A stretch of DNA of 64,000 nucleotides from Microbacterium oxydans (GCF_006540085.1 NZ_BJOG01000002.1:248001-312000), one strand, 5' to 3'. Numbered from the stretch's first letter, positions 43,686 to 52,174 are shown. Made by a program: numbers and translations. The notes: generated by a model from the sequence alone, not told the origin.

Positions 43686-44237
43686 GTGGTTCACCTCCTC
43701 CCCGCAGCACCGTGGCTGATGGCCGCGGCGGCGATCGTCTCCGCCGCCGCTACAGCGGCGCTCTGGCGCGCCGTGCCCTGGCAGGGGCGGCAGGCGTCGC
43801 TCATCATGGCTGCAGCCATGCTCGCGCTCGCGGCGACCGACGGCCGCAACCCGCTGGTCGGGCTCGTCCTGGGTGCCGTGCTGCTGGTCTCGGCCATGGT
43901 GGGCACGATGGGGGTGCGCGGCACGGCGGCGGCGGCGAGCTGCTGTCATCGAGCGCTGGTCTCCCTGGTGATGGCGATGTGCGCGTTCGACGGAGTGGTG
44001 GCGGCAGATCCGGTCGGAGGAGGCGCCTCGGCATCCGTGTCGTCCGGTCACGGCGGGCACGGGCTGTCGGGAGTGCTGTCGGTGCTCGTGCTGGTCGGAG
44101 TCGTCGGGGTCGTGCTGTGGACGGTCGTCGCGGAGTGGTTCGTCGCTCCCGTGCATCGAGGTCGCACGGCGCGTCTGCTCACCGTCGAGTCGTGGGCGAT
44201 GGCTGCCGGCGTCGCTGTCATGTGCCTCGGATTCTGA
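43686..44237 (+). CDS. Small polytopic membrane protein of unknown function
   Basis: A 183-residue hydrophobic protein with about five or six predicted TM segments and short loops. Notable polar positions are SCCHRAL (~85-91), a Met-rich stretch LVMAMCAF and SSGHGGHG (~120-127) in a loop, which could bind a metal. I do not recognise a family. It shares a TetR operator with the adjacent copper amine oxidase, so a link to copper handling or amine transport is possible but speculative. Convergent with the MFS gene 10 nt downstream. Confidence 0.7.
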   Translation: MVHLLPAAPWLMAAAAIVSAAATAALWRAVPWQGRQASLIMAAAMLALAATDGRNPLVGLVLGAVLLVSAMVGTMGVRGTAAAASCCHRALVSLVMAMCAFDGVVAADPVGGGASASVSSGHGGHGLSGVLSVLVLVGVVGVVLWTVVAEWFVAPVHRGRTARLLTVESWAMAAGVAVMCLGF

Positions 44238-44246
44238 GCGGAGCTC

Positions 44247-45464
44247 TCAGACGACCGCGGCCGGGCGCACGAACGCCCACGCGGCGACCGCGGCGACGGC
44301 CGCAGCCACGGTCATCGTCACCGCCATCGTGACCGCGTTCGTGCCGCCGACTCCCGCGGCGATCGGCGCGAGCACGGGGCCGAACAGGAACGTCGACATG
44401 CCGAGCAGGGCAGAGGCGGTGCCCGCTCGTGCTCCGTGGTGGGCGAGCGCGAGGGTCTGCCCGTTGGGGCCACCCAGCCCCGAGCACAGCATGAAGCCGA
44501 TCAACGCGGCGACGATGCCCGTGACGCCGACATCGGAGAGGGCGAGCGCCAGGAATGCGGTCGTCGCGACCAGCGTGGCCGAGATGCCGCCGAGGTACAC
44601 GCGCAGCGGGCCACATCTGCCGACCACGAGACGGCTGAGCTGGCTGCCGGCGATGCTGGCCAGCGCTCCAGCCGCGAAAGCGAGGCTGAACGACTGCGGG
44701 CTCAGGCCGAATTCGTCCTGCAGCACGAACGACGACATCGACAGGTAGGTGAAGAAGGCGACACCGCCTCCTGCTGCGGCGCACAGCACGGCCACGAACA
44801 GACGATCGCGGACGACGGCCCCGGCATGGAGTCCGAGCGTGCGCAGACCTCCGCCGTGACGGGCGGCGGCAGGCAGGGTCTCCGGCAGGGCGAGCACGAC
44901 GACCAGGAGCAGCACGACACCCACCGCGCTGAGCACGCCGAAGATGCCTCGCCAATCCATGATCAGCGCGAGCTGACCGCCGACCACGGGTGCGACGATC
45001 GGCGCGGTGCCCGAGACCAGGAACAACAGCGACAGCATGCGCGACAGCTCGACGCCCTCGAACTGGTCGCGGGCGATTGCGAGGCAGATCACGATGCCGG
45101 CCGACCCCGCGAGACCCTGCAGGAAGCGGACCACCAGCAGGACCTCGATCGTCGGGGCGAGAGCACACAGGAGGGAGAGCACGGCGAAGGCCGAGACGCC
45201 CACCATGAGCGGGAGCCTCCTGCCGAGACGATCGCTGAGCGGCCCGGCGACGAGCTGGCCGAGGCCGAGGCCGATCATGCACGCCGACATCGTCGCCTGA
45301 GCGAGCGCCTCGGTGGTGTCGAGGGACGCGGCGAGCTGCGGCAGCTGGGGCAGATACAGATCCATCGACAGCGGACCGAACGCCTCCAGCATGCCGAGCA
45401 CGAGCATGGCCCGCAGCGTGCCCATCCGCGGGCGCGGGGTCGGTCCGGACGAGGTGATGCTCAT
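44247..45464 (-). CDS. Bcr/CflA-type MFS drug/metabolite exporter
   Basis: A 405-residue 12-TM transporter. MSMDLYLPQLP near the N-terminus and GPLSDRLGRRLPL are features of the Bcr/CflA (DHA1) subfamily of MFS exporters. Last gene of the six-gene minus-strand operon; start ATG 45464 overlaps the esterase stop by ATGA. It may export the substrate or product of the catabolic enzymes. Confidence 0.9.
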   Translation of the reverse strand: MSITSSGPTPRPRMGTLRAMLVLGMLEAFGPLSMDLYLPQLPQLAASLDTTEALAQATMSACMIGLGLGQLVAGPLSDRLGRRLPLMVGVSAFAVLSLLCALAPTIEVLLVVRFLQGLAGSAGIVICLAIARDQFEGVELSRMLSLLFLVSGTAPIVAPVVGGQLALIMDWRGIFGVLSAVGVVLLLVVVLALPETLPAAARHGGGLRTLGLHAGAVVRDRLFVAVLCAAAGGGVAFFTYLSMSSFVLQDEFGLSPQSFSLAFAAGALASIAGSQLSRLVVGRCGPLRVYLGGISATLVATTAFLALALSDVGVTGIVAALIGFMLCSGLGGPNGQTLALAHHGARAGTASALLGMSTFLFGPVLAPIAAGVGGTNAVTMAVTMTVAAAVAAVAAWAFVRPAAVV

Positions 45465-46444
45465 CCGTCCAGGCGCAGGGTGCGCCGCAGCCAGCTGTCG
45501 CGAGCGGCGACGGCCGCCCGTGAGACCTCCGCTTCGGGGGAGAAGCCGGAGAACCCGTGATAGCCGCCGGCCCAGACGTGCAGCTCCGCGCGACCTCCCG
45601 TCGCCCAGATGCGCAGGGCGTAGTCGACCGCCTCGTCTCGGAACGTCTCGGCCGCTCCGACCTCGATGAACGCGGGCGCGAGGCCGGACAGGTCGTCGGC
45701 GCGCGCGGGCGAGGTGTACGGGGAGACCCGGTCCGTGCCGCGGTCGGATCCGGTGATGGCGTTCCAGGCCGTGTCGTTGTTGTGGCGATCCCAGGCGCCG
45801 AACCCGTCGTACTGGCGACTGGAGACGGTGTCGTTGCGGTCGTCGAGCATCGGGCAGCCGAGCAGCTGTCCTGCCAGGCGTGGGCCGCCGCGGTCGCGTG
45901 TCATCAGGGCGACGGCAGCGGAGAGCCCGCCGCCCGCGCTCATGCCGGAGGCGATGATGCGGTCCGGGTCGATGCCGAGCTCGTCGGCGTGCGCGGCCAT
46001 CCACTCCAATGCCGCGTAGCAGTCCTCCGCCTGTGCGGGACCGGGATGCTCGGGGGCGAGGCGGTACTCGACGGCGACGCCGATCACGCCGTGGCGTTCC
46101 GCGAGGTCGATGAGCTCGCCCGTGCCGAAGAACCGGGTGCCGAGGACCATGCCGCCGCCGTGGATCGACAGCACGGCCGGCGCCGGTGCATACGCGGGTG
46201 CGGTCGGGCGGACGATCGTGACCTCGATGTCGGGGGCGCCGTCGGGGCCGGGGATGGTCCGATCCTCCCAGGCGACCGCCCGCCCGGCGGCCTGTGTCGC
46301 CATGGGCGGGATGATCGTCGCGAAGTGGTCGCGGTTGGCGTGGATCGTCTCGGCGCGCAGCGGGATCACCTCGACGAGGTCGACGAACGCGGTCAGCCCC
46401 GGGACGAGCGCGGGGTCGTACGGCACCGGCGCGGGGGCGGTCAT
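45461..46444 (-). CDS. Alpha/beta hydrolase (HSL/acetyl-esterase family), copy 1
   Basis: A 327-residue hydrolase of the hormone-sensitive lipase family: oxyanion-hole HGGG (IHGGGMVLG), nucleophile in GMSAGGG, Asp/Glu region EVGAAETFRDEAVDY, and a catalytic His in YHGFSGF. Cleaves esters or lactones; no signal peptide. Sister of the neighbouring gene (same motif order and similar length), so likely a tandem duplication that has diverged. Confidence 0.92.
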   Translation of the reverse strand: MTAPAPVPYDPALVPGLTAFVDLVEVIPLRAETIHANRDHFATIIPPMATQAAGRAVAWEDRTIPGPDGAPDIEVTIVRPTAPAYAPAPAVLSIHGGGMVLGTRFFGTGELIDLAERHGVIGVAVEYRLAPEHPGPAQAEDCYAALEWMAAHADELGIDPDRIIASGMSAGGGLSAAVALMTRDRGGPRLAGQLLGCPMLDDRNDTVSSRQYDGFGAWDRHNNDTAWNAITGSDRGTDRVSPYTSPARADDLSGLAPAFIEVGAAETFRDEAVDYALRIWATGGRAELHVWAGGYHGFSGFSPEAEVSRAAVAARDSWLRRTLRLDG

Positions 46445-47448
46445 CGGGCTTCCAGCCAGATCCGGCGCAGCCAGGAGGCGCGGGTGGCGAGGGCCGCGCG
46501 CGAGATCTCGGCATCCGGCATGTACATGTCGAAGCCGTGCGCGCCACCGCCCCACACGTGCAACTCCGCCTGACCGCCGGTGGCCCAGATGCGAAGCGCG
46601 TACTCGGTGTCCTCGTCGCGGAAGGCCTCCGCCTCGCCGACCTCGATGAAGGCGGGTGGGAGGGAGGCGAGGTCGGTCGCACGGCTCGGAGCGGCGTACG
46701 CCGGGGCTTCCGGGCTGAAGGCGAGGTCGTCGCCGAGCACGCACGACCAGGCGAGCAGGTTCATCTCCCGCTGCCAGGTGCCGATGCCGTCGTACTGGCG
46801 GCTCGCGACGGTGGTGTTCGTGTTGTCGATCATCGGGCACAGCAGCAGCTGCCCTGCCATGACCGGTCCGCGCCGGTCGCGGGCCATCAGCGCGACGGCC
46901 GCCGTGAGGCCACCACCGGCGCTGCCGCCTCCGACCACGATGCGATCGGGGTCGATCCCGAGGTCGGCGGCGTGGGCGTGCACCCAGAGGAAGGCGGCGT
47001 AGCAGTCTTCGACTCCGGCCGGGAAAGGGTCCTCCGGCGCGAGACGGTACTCGACGTTCACTGCGACGACGTGGTGCTCGGCGACGATGTCGACCACGCG
47101 GCCGGTCTCCCAGGAGCGGTGTCCGACGATCATGCCCCCACCGTGGATGTTCACGAAGCCGGGGAGCACCTCGTGCGCGGTGCCGACGGGACGGAACACC
47201 GTGATCTCGATGTCAGGGGCGCCGGCGGGGCCGGGGATCATCCGGTCCTCCCACTCGATCGCACGTCCGGCGATCACGGCGTCGTTGTCGGGGAACATGC
47301 GGTCGGTGCCCTCGCGCGGGAGGGTGTCGCGGGTCAGCGCCGGCTGCGGGTTCCTGTCGAGCTCATCGAGCACGGCCTGCACCTCGGGGTCGAACGGCAC
47401 GGGGGTGAGGGTGGGGCGTCCGGTGGCGGTGGCGGTGGGGGTGGTCAT
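46441..47448 (-). CDS. Alpha/beta hydrolase (HSL/acetyl-esterase family), copy 2
   Basis: A 335-residue paralog of copy 1 with HGGG (NIHGGGMIVG), GGGSAGGG around the catalytic Ser, EVGEAEAFRDED and the His in AHGFDMY. The ATG at 47448 has AAGGAG upstream. The N-terminus starts with a short Thr/Ala repeat. It overlaps copy 1 by ATGA. Substrate unknown. Confidence 0.92.
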   Translation of the reverse strand: MTTPTATATGRPTLTPVPFDPEVQAVLDELDRNPQPALTRDTLPREGTDRMFPDNDAVIAGRAIEWEDRMIPGPAGAPDIEITVFRPVGTAHEVLPGFVNIHGGGMIVGHRSWETGRVVDIVAEHHVVAVNVEYRLAPEDPFPAGVEDCYAAFLWVHAHAADLGIDPDRIVVGGGSAGGGLTAAVALMARDRRGPVMAGQLLLCPMIDNTNTTVASRQYDGIGTWQREMNLLAWSCVLGDDLAFSPEAPAYAAPSRATDLASLPPAFIEVGEAEAFRDEDTEYALRIWATGGQAELHVWGGGAHGFDMYMPDAEISRAALATRASWLRRIWLEAR

Positions 47449-47494
47449 GGGTCTCCTTGCGAGGCTTCGGGCGGGCACGGTCGCGGGGCGGTGT

Positions 47495-48463
47495 TCAGGG
47501 GCCCTCGGGGTCGACGACGTCGCGGTCGGCCCAGAACGGTTCGACGAGTTCGCGGAGCGTCGTGGCGCCCACGCGCTCGACCAGCGCGGCGGCGTCGAGG
47601 TTCGCCCGCAGCTGCGCGACGCTCGATGCGCCGAAGAGCGTGGTCGTGAGGGCGGGATGCGTGAGGGTGAACGCCAGGCCGAGCTGTGCGGGCGAGACGT
47701 CGAGCGATTCCGCGAGCGCCGTGAACGCGGGCACGTCGGCAATGATCCGCGTTCGGATGTCTCCGGGGTCGCGGCCGATCTGCCGGTCGCCGTTCACCTT
47801 TCCGGCGAGCACGCCGCCTTCCAGGCAGTCCGAAGCCTGCAGGGTGAGGCCCTGCTCCCACAGGCGGGCGAACGGGGCGCCGTCGGGGATCGAGCGTCGG
47901 GACACGCTGTACTTCAGCTGTGCGATCTGCGGGCCGGCGACCCCCTCTCGTGCGGCGAGGTCGATCAGGGTCTGGATGCTCGAGGCCGACCAGTTGTTCA
48001 CGCCCCATGCGCGGATGAGTCCGGCTTCGGTGAGTCGGGCGAGATCGATCACGAGGTCGCGCAGGTCGAGGTCGTCCCGCCGCAGGTCGCCCAGGATCAC
48101 GAGGTCGGCGTGCTCGACGCCCACCCGCATCAGGGCGTTCTCGAGCTGCGGGCGGAAGCCGTCGGCGTCGAAGGCCTCGAGCCACAGCTTCGACGACAGC
48201 AGCCAGTCCTCACGGGCGAGACCGGCGGCGCGGACCATGGCGGAGAAGATGACATCCGTGAACACGGGCGGGGCGCCGGGCGCGGAGTACACGCCGACGT
48301 CGAAGAGGTTGACACCGCGCTCCACGGCCTCCCGCAGCATGGCCACCGCGTCGGCGAAGTCCATGCGGTCGTAGGTGTGCCAGGAGCCGAGGGAGAACAG
48401 CGAGGCGTCGATGCCGCTGCGACCGATCTCGCGGCGGGGGACGGTGCGGAGGGGAGTGGTCAT
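47495..48463 (-). CDS. Aldo/keto reductase (paralog A)
   Basis: A 322-residue TIM-barrel aldo/keto reductase; the family fold is seen from SLGSWHTYDRM through NLFDVGVYS, SSKLWLEAF and WGVNNWS. Lys is in SSKLW and Tyr/Asp in FDVGVYS. It is a clear paralog of the divergent gene at 50417 (shared GSW-x-T-x-DRM, AQLKY-x-x-x-RRS and LFGAS motifs). Start ATG 48463; a longer frame to 48505 overlaps the upstream gene and is not supported. Confidence 0.9.
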   Translation of the reverse strand: MTTPLRTVPRREIGRSGIDASLFSLGSWHTYDRMDFADAVAMLREAVERGVNLFDVGVYSAPGAPPVFTDVIFSAMVRAAGLAREDWLLSSKLWLEAFDADGFRPQLENALMRVGVEHADLVILGDLRRDDLDLRDLVIDLARLTEAGLIRAWGVNNWSASSIQTLIDLAAREGVAGPQIAQLKYSVSRRSIPDGAPFARLWEQGLTLQASDCLEGGVLAGKVNGDRQIGRDPGDIRTRIIADVPAFTALAESLDVSPAQLGLAFTLTHPALTTTLFGASSVAQLRANLDAAALVERVGATTLRELVEPFWADRDVVDPEGP

Positions 48464-48470
48464 CGGAGGC

Positions 48471-49571
48471 TCACATTCTCGGGTCGATGACGGCCTTGAC
48501 CTCATCGAGGTGGTGCATGCGGGCGATCTTGTCCGAGGCGTCGGCGAGACCGACGGGGGCGCTGAACAGGGCGTCCCACGGGTAGCGATCGGCGAAGGCG
48601 GCGAAGAAGTCGATGGCCCTGGCGTAGTCGGAGATGTCGCCGTTCAATGAGCCGACCACCGTGAGCTCCTTGCCCATGATCGTGCTGAGGGCGAAGCCGT
48701 CGCCCGCTGGTCCCGTGGAGCCGACGATCGCGATCGTGCCGCGCTGCGCGGCCATGCCGACGGCGTCGGGGCCGACGCTCGGTGCCCCGGCGAAGTCGAA
48801 GACGTGGTCGGCGCCGAGGCCGCCGGTGAGCTCGAGAACCTGATCCACGACGGGTCCGTCGCGGAAGTCGACGACGGCATCCGCACCGAAGCGCGCGGCG
48901 AGCTCGAGGCGGACGGCGGGAGCGCCGACCGTGATGACGCGACCCGCACCGGCGATCTTCGCGACGGCGGTGGCGAAGATGCCGAGGGCTCCGGACCCCT
49001 GGACCACGACGGTCGAGCCTGGACGGATGCGGCCCGCGCGCTCGAAGGCGCGCAGCACGGTCTTCGCCGCGCATCCCGCCATCGACGCCCACGTGTCCTT
49101 GACCGTCGGCGGCAGCAGCAGCTTGGCTGCACCGGGGGTGACGTAGGCGTACTCGGAGAGCCCCGCGGTGGCGAACGGGTGCACATCGGCGCGCTGCAGG
49201 AATCCGTAGCCGCGGCGCGAGCAGGCGACGGGTTCGCGCAGCACGACGCAGCCGTGGCACTCCCCGCAGGTCGACTCCGACCAGCCGATGCGGTCGCTGG
49301 CGGAGAGCGGTCGACCCAGCGCATCGCGGGTATCCGTGCCGACGGCGACGATCTCGCCGACCATCTCGTGCCCGAGGACCATGGGCAGCATGCCGGGGAA
49401 GGTCATCCTCCCCTCCCAGATCTCGATGTCAGTGCCGCAGAGCGTGGTGCAGGCGATGCGCACGAGCGCGGCGCCCGGTTCGACCTCGCTCGGGAGGGGG
49501 AGCTCCTGCAGTGTGAGGGGTTCGCCGTGGGCGGTGAGCACGGCGGCGCGGGTGAGGGTGGGTATCGACAT
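48471..49571 (-). CDS. Zinc-dependent alcohol dehydrogenase-type oxidoreductase (MDR family)
   Basis: A 366-residue medium-chain dehydrogenase. The catalytic zinc site is in TTLCGTDIE with GHEMVGE; the structural zinc lobe has Cys in STCGECHGCVVLREPVAC; the Rossmann motif is QGSGALG. NAD(P)-dependent oxidation of an alcohol, with 7 nt to the next gene. The substrate is not readable, but the enzyme likely feeds the same pathway as the adjacent SDR and aldo/keto reductase. Confidence 0.92.
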   Translation of the reverse strand: MSIPTLTRAAVLTAHGEPLTLQELPLPSEVEPGAALVRIACTTLCGTDIEIWEGRMTFPGMLPMVLGHEMVGEIVAVGTDTRDALGRPLSASDRIGWSESTCGECHGCVVLREPVACSRRGYGFLQRADVHPFATAGLSEYAYVTPGAAKLLLPPTVKDTWASMAGCAAKTVLRAFERAGRIRPGSTVVVQGSGALGIFATAVAKIAGAGRVITVGAPAVRLELAARFGADAVVDFRDGPVVDQVLELTGGLGADHVFDFAGAPSVGPDAVGMAAQRGTIAIVGSTGPAGDGFALSTIMGKELTVVGSLNGDISDYARAIDFFAAFADRYPWDALFSAPVGLADASDKIARMHHLDEVKAVIDPRM

Positions 49572-49581
49572 GGGGGTCCTC

Positions 49582-50316
49582 TCAGACCAGGAGCTGGCCG
49601 CCGTCGACGGCGACCGAGACTCCGGTGATGTGGTTGGCGGCGTCGCTCGCGAGGAACAGCACGAGCGGCGTGATCTGGTCGACCTCGGCGATGCTCCCGA
49701 GGGGGATGCGGGACTCCCAGGCGGCTCGGGCGTCGGGGTCGGAGGCGAAGCCGGCCGTCAGCGGGGTGAGGACCGGCCCCGGTGCGACGGCGTTCACGCG
49801 CACTCCCGAGGCGGAGAGCTCGAGGGCGGCGGTGCGGGTGAAGGCGTCGACCGCGGCCTTCGTCGCCTCGTAGTGTCCGAGGCCCGCGGTGGGCTGGCGG
49901 GCGCCGATCGAGGAGATGTTGACGATCGAACCGTGCCCCGCCTCGGCCAGCAGTGCGCCGAAGACGTGGAGCATGAGGAACGTGCCGCGCACGTTGACGC
50001 GGAGGACGGCATCCACCACATCCACCGGTACCTCCTGCAGCGTGCCGCCACCAGCGACGATGCCGGCGTTGTTGACCAGCACGTCGATGCCGCCGGACTC
50101 CCTGACCCGCTCGGCCGCCGCTCGCACCGACGCTTCGTCGCCGATGTCGAGGGGGAGCGGGGTGGCGCCGATCTCGGCGGCGACGGCAGCGGCTGCGTCG
50201 GCGTCCACGTCGCCGATGAACACCTCGTCGCCGGCCGTGCGGAAGGCGGTGGCGATGCCGCGGCCGAGCCCGGACGCCCCTCCGGTGACCAGGATGCGGC
50301 GGGGGGAAACGGTCAT
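49582..50316 (-). CDS. SDR family oxidoreductase, first gene of the six-gene operon
   Basis: A 244-residue classical SDR: TGGASGLGRGI cofactor loop, NNAG, Ser in NISSIGAR, and YEATK catalytic Tyr/Lys. Divergent from the second aldo/keto reductase over a 100-bp intergenic region with a palindrome. Start ATG 50316 with GAGGAC. Probably NAD-dependent oxidation in an unknown catabolic route. Confidence 0.93.
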   Translation of the reverse strand: MTVSPRRILVTGGASGLGRGIATAFRTAGDEVFIGDVDADAAAAVAAEIGATPLPLDIGDEASVRAAAERVRESGGIDVLVNNAGIVAGGGTLQEVPVDVVDAVLRVNVRGTFLMLHVFGALLAEAGHGSIVNISSIGARQPTAGLGHYEATKAAVDAFTRTAALELSASGVRVNAVAPGPVLTPLTAGFASDPDARAAWESRIPLGSIAEVDQITPLVLFLASDAANHITGVSVAVDGGQLLV

Positions 50317-50357
50317 GTTCGTCCTCACTGACGGGTGTTCTGACGGGATGAGTCCGT

Positions 50358-50377
50358 TATATTCTACAAACATAGAA
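50358..50377. promoter_or_regulatory. Divergent promoter with overlapping palindromic operator
   Basis: TTCTAC-AAAC-ATAGAA (50362-50377) is a dyad with one mismatch. On the plus strand it overlaps a -10 box TATATT (50358-50363), and on the minus strand the same bases read TAGAAT, a -10 box for the SDR operon. One regulator bound here would control both directions. The AT-rich stretch stands out from its surroundings. Confidence 0.55.
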
Positions 50378-50416
50378 AAACACAACCCCGTGCCACGAGA
50401 CGGCGAAGGAGCCCTC

Positions 50417-51379
50417 ATGCCCGATCCGACATATCCCCGCACACCCCTGTTCTCGGGCGGGGCGCCGGTGCCGCCGCTCGCCCTGGGGTCGTGGAACACC
50501 TGGGATCGCATGGAGCGGGACGAGGCGGTCACCCTCATCCGGCGCGCGGTGGAGCTCGATGCGGGGTTCTTCGACGTCGCGTACTACAACATGGGTCCGC
50601 ACGCCGAGAACTCCCGCACCGACATCCTGTTCGGCGAGGCGCTGCGGGCGAGCGGCGTCGACCGCGCGGACATCGTGCTGTGCGGGAAGCTCTGGCTGTG
50701 GGACTGGCCGAACCAGGGGTTCCGTGCGCAGCTCGTGGAGTCGCTGCAGCGGGCCGGCCTCGACCGGTTCGACACCCTCGTGGTGGGCGACTACCTCGAT
50801 TCCCCCGACCTGCCGCGGCTCGTGGCCGACGTGAACGCGCTGATCGACGAAGGGCTCGTCGGTTCCTGGGGCATCAACAACTGGCGCATCGAACACACGC
50901 GGCAGGCTCTCGCGGAATCCGAAGCTCAGGGGGTGGCCGGACCGGTGTTCGCACAGTTGAAGTACGGCATCGCTCGTCGGTCGATGGCGGAAGGCGACGC
51001 CTACGGGCCGCTGTTCGCCGACGGCACGCTCACCCTCCAGGCGTCGGACGTGTTCGAGGGAGGCATCCTCGCCACCGGACGGATGCCGGAACGGAAGATC
51101 GGTGCCGACGTCGGCGGGATCCGTGAGCGGATCGCGGCCGTCTACCCCGAGGTCGCGCGGGTCGCCGAGGGGTTCGGCGTGACGCCGGCAGCACTCGGCA
51201 TCGCTTTCTGCCTGTCCAACCCCGCGACGGCGAACGTGCTGTTCGGCGCCTCACGCGTCGCACAGCTCGAGCTCAACCATGCCGCCCTCGCGCTGGCGCG
51301 CGACCACGGCGACGAGGTGCGCACCGCCCTCGCCGACTGCTGGGTCGACCGCGGAGTGCGGGCGGATGGAGCGTGGTGA
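50417..51379 (+). CDS. Aldo/keto reductase (paralog B)
   Basis: A 320-residue aldo/keto reductase, paralogous to the one at 47495-48463 (GSWNTWDRM, FFDVAYYN, CGKLWLWDW, WGINNWR, AQLKYGIARRS). The ATG at 50417 follows AAGGAG. Transcribed divergently from the SDR operon and sharing its operator region, so likely part of the same regulon. Its stop codon is the first TGA of a 7-bp tandem repeat. Confidence 0.9.
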   Translation: MPDPTYPRTPLFSGGAPVPPLALGSWNTWDRMERDEAVTLIRRAVELDAGFFDVAYYNMGPHAENSRTDILFGEALRASGVDRADIVLCGKLWLWDWPNQGFRAQLVESLQRAGLDRFDTLVVGDYLDSPDLPRLVADVNALIDEGLVGSWGINNWRIEHTRQALAESEAQGVAGPVFAQLKYGIARRSMAEGDAYGPLFADGTLTLQASDVFEGGILATGRMPERKIGADVGGIRERIAAVYPEVARVAEGFGVTPAALGIAFCLSNPATANVLFGASRVAQLELNHAALALARDHGDEVRTALADCWVDRGVRADGAW

Positions 51380-51404
51380 GTGGTGAGTGGTGAGTGGTGA
51401 GTGG
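51373..51404 (+). repeat. 7-bp tandem repeat starting at the stop codon
   Basis: Four perfect GTGGTGA units plus a partial fifth. The first unit contains the last Trp bases and the TGA stop of the aldo/keto reductase, and each further unit repeats TGA in the next frame. Confidence 0.9.
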
Positions 51405-51424
51405 AGGGGGAGTGCGGGTCGTGC

Positions 51425-51805
51425 TTACGACTCGCGCTCGCGGGCGAGTGATACGGCGCGGTCGAAGGTCGACACGATGACCTGTCGCCGGTCGATGCGA
51501 TAGTCGTCGTCGGGTTCGAGCTCGTCGATGTACTCGTCCCACACGCGGACGTATCGATCCCGCCACCCTTCGAGCGTGCTGCGGGAGGGGAAGGTCGCCC
51601 CCACGCGACCTGCGGACGCGATGTCGGTGAGGATCTCGAGCCACGCCGGGGCCATGGATCCTCCCCACTCGTCCGGCTGCAGCTCGGTGTCGTCGTCCTC
51701 GTCCGCGAACACCTCGGCGATCTTCGCGATCAGGTCGTCGGTGATCGCGCTCAGTCCGTCCGCGACGGTGTCGTCGTCGAAGTTCCCCGGTCCCCAGGTG
51801 CCCAC
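51425..51805 (-). CDS. DUF4259 domain-containing protein
   Basis: A 126-residue acidic cytoplasmic protein with the DUF4259 opening motif GTWGPGNFDDDTVADGL directly at the N-terminus. Function unknown. The GTG at 51805 has AAGAGGA upstream; the longer frame to 51906 would overlap the divergent small gene. Such proteins are often found as single genes next to variable regions. Confidence 0.75.
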   Translation of the reverse strand: MGTWGPGNFDDDTVADGLSAITDDLIAKIAEVFADEDDDTELQPDEWGGSMAPAWLEILTDIASAGRVGATFPSRSTLEGWRDRYVRVWDEYIDELEPDDDYRIDRRQVIVSTFDRAVSLARERES

Positions 51806-51887
51806 GTCGTCCTCTTCTCTGTCGTACGGTGCGCTGTCGTCCGGTTGTCTGTCGTCCGGTGCGGTTGCTCCAGTGAACCATGCGAGC

Positions 51888-52157
51888 ATGATGCGCATGG
51901 CGGGAAATGGAGAGAGCGAGTCCGTCGAGGTGCAGCTGACGGCTGGCGAAGCGCTGGTGCTCTTCGAATGGCTGGCCGCTGCCAACGGGAGTGGTGAGCT
52001 CGTGGTGGATGAGGCGCAGCGGCGCGTGCTCTGGGATCTGGAGTCGCAACTCGAGACGAAGCTCGTCGAGCCGTTCCTCCCCGGGTATCGTGCGCTCGTC
52101 GATGAGGCGCGGAATGCCGGAATGAGATCGAACATAACTTCGAATGTCGAGCGCTGA
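51888..52157 (+). CDS. Small conserved-looking hypothetical protein
   Basis: About 89 residues, acidic, no TM segment: ESESVEVQLTAGEALVLFEW followed by two amphipathic helices. I recall similar short actinobacterial proteins without known function, but cannot name a family. Starts at 51888, 51891 and 51897 are all possible. It lies 17 nt upstream of the DUF222/HNH gene on the same strand and is divergent from the DUF4259 gene. Confidence 0.55.
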   Translation: MMRMAGNGESESVEVQLTAGEALVLFEWLAAANGSGELVVDEAQRRVLWDLESQLETKLVEPFLPGYRALVDEARNAGMRSNITSNVER

Positions 52158-52162
52158 TTCGA

Positions 52163-52168
52163 TAGAAT
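52163..52168 (+). promoter_or_regulatory. -10 box of a leaderless promoter for the second HNH gene (TAGAAT)
   Basis: TAGAAT, 6 nt, ATG at 52175; identical in sequence and spacing to the metG promoter box. Confidence 0.55.
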
Positions 52169-52174
52169 CGAGGC

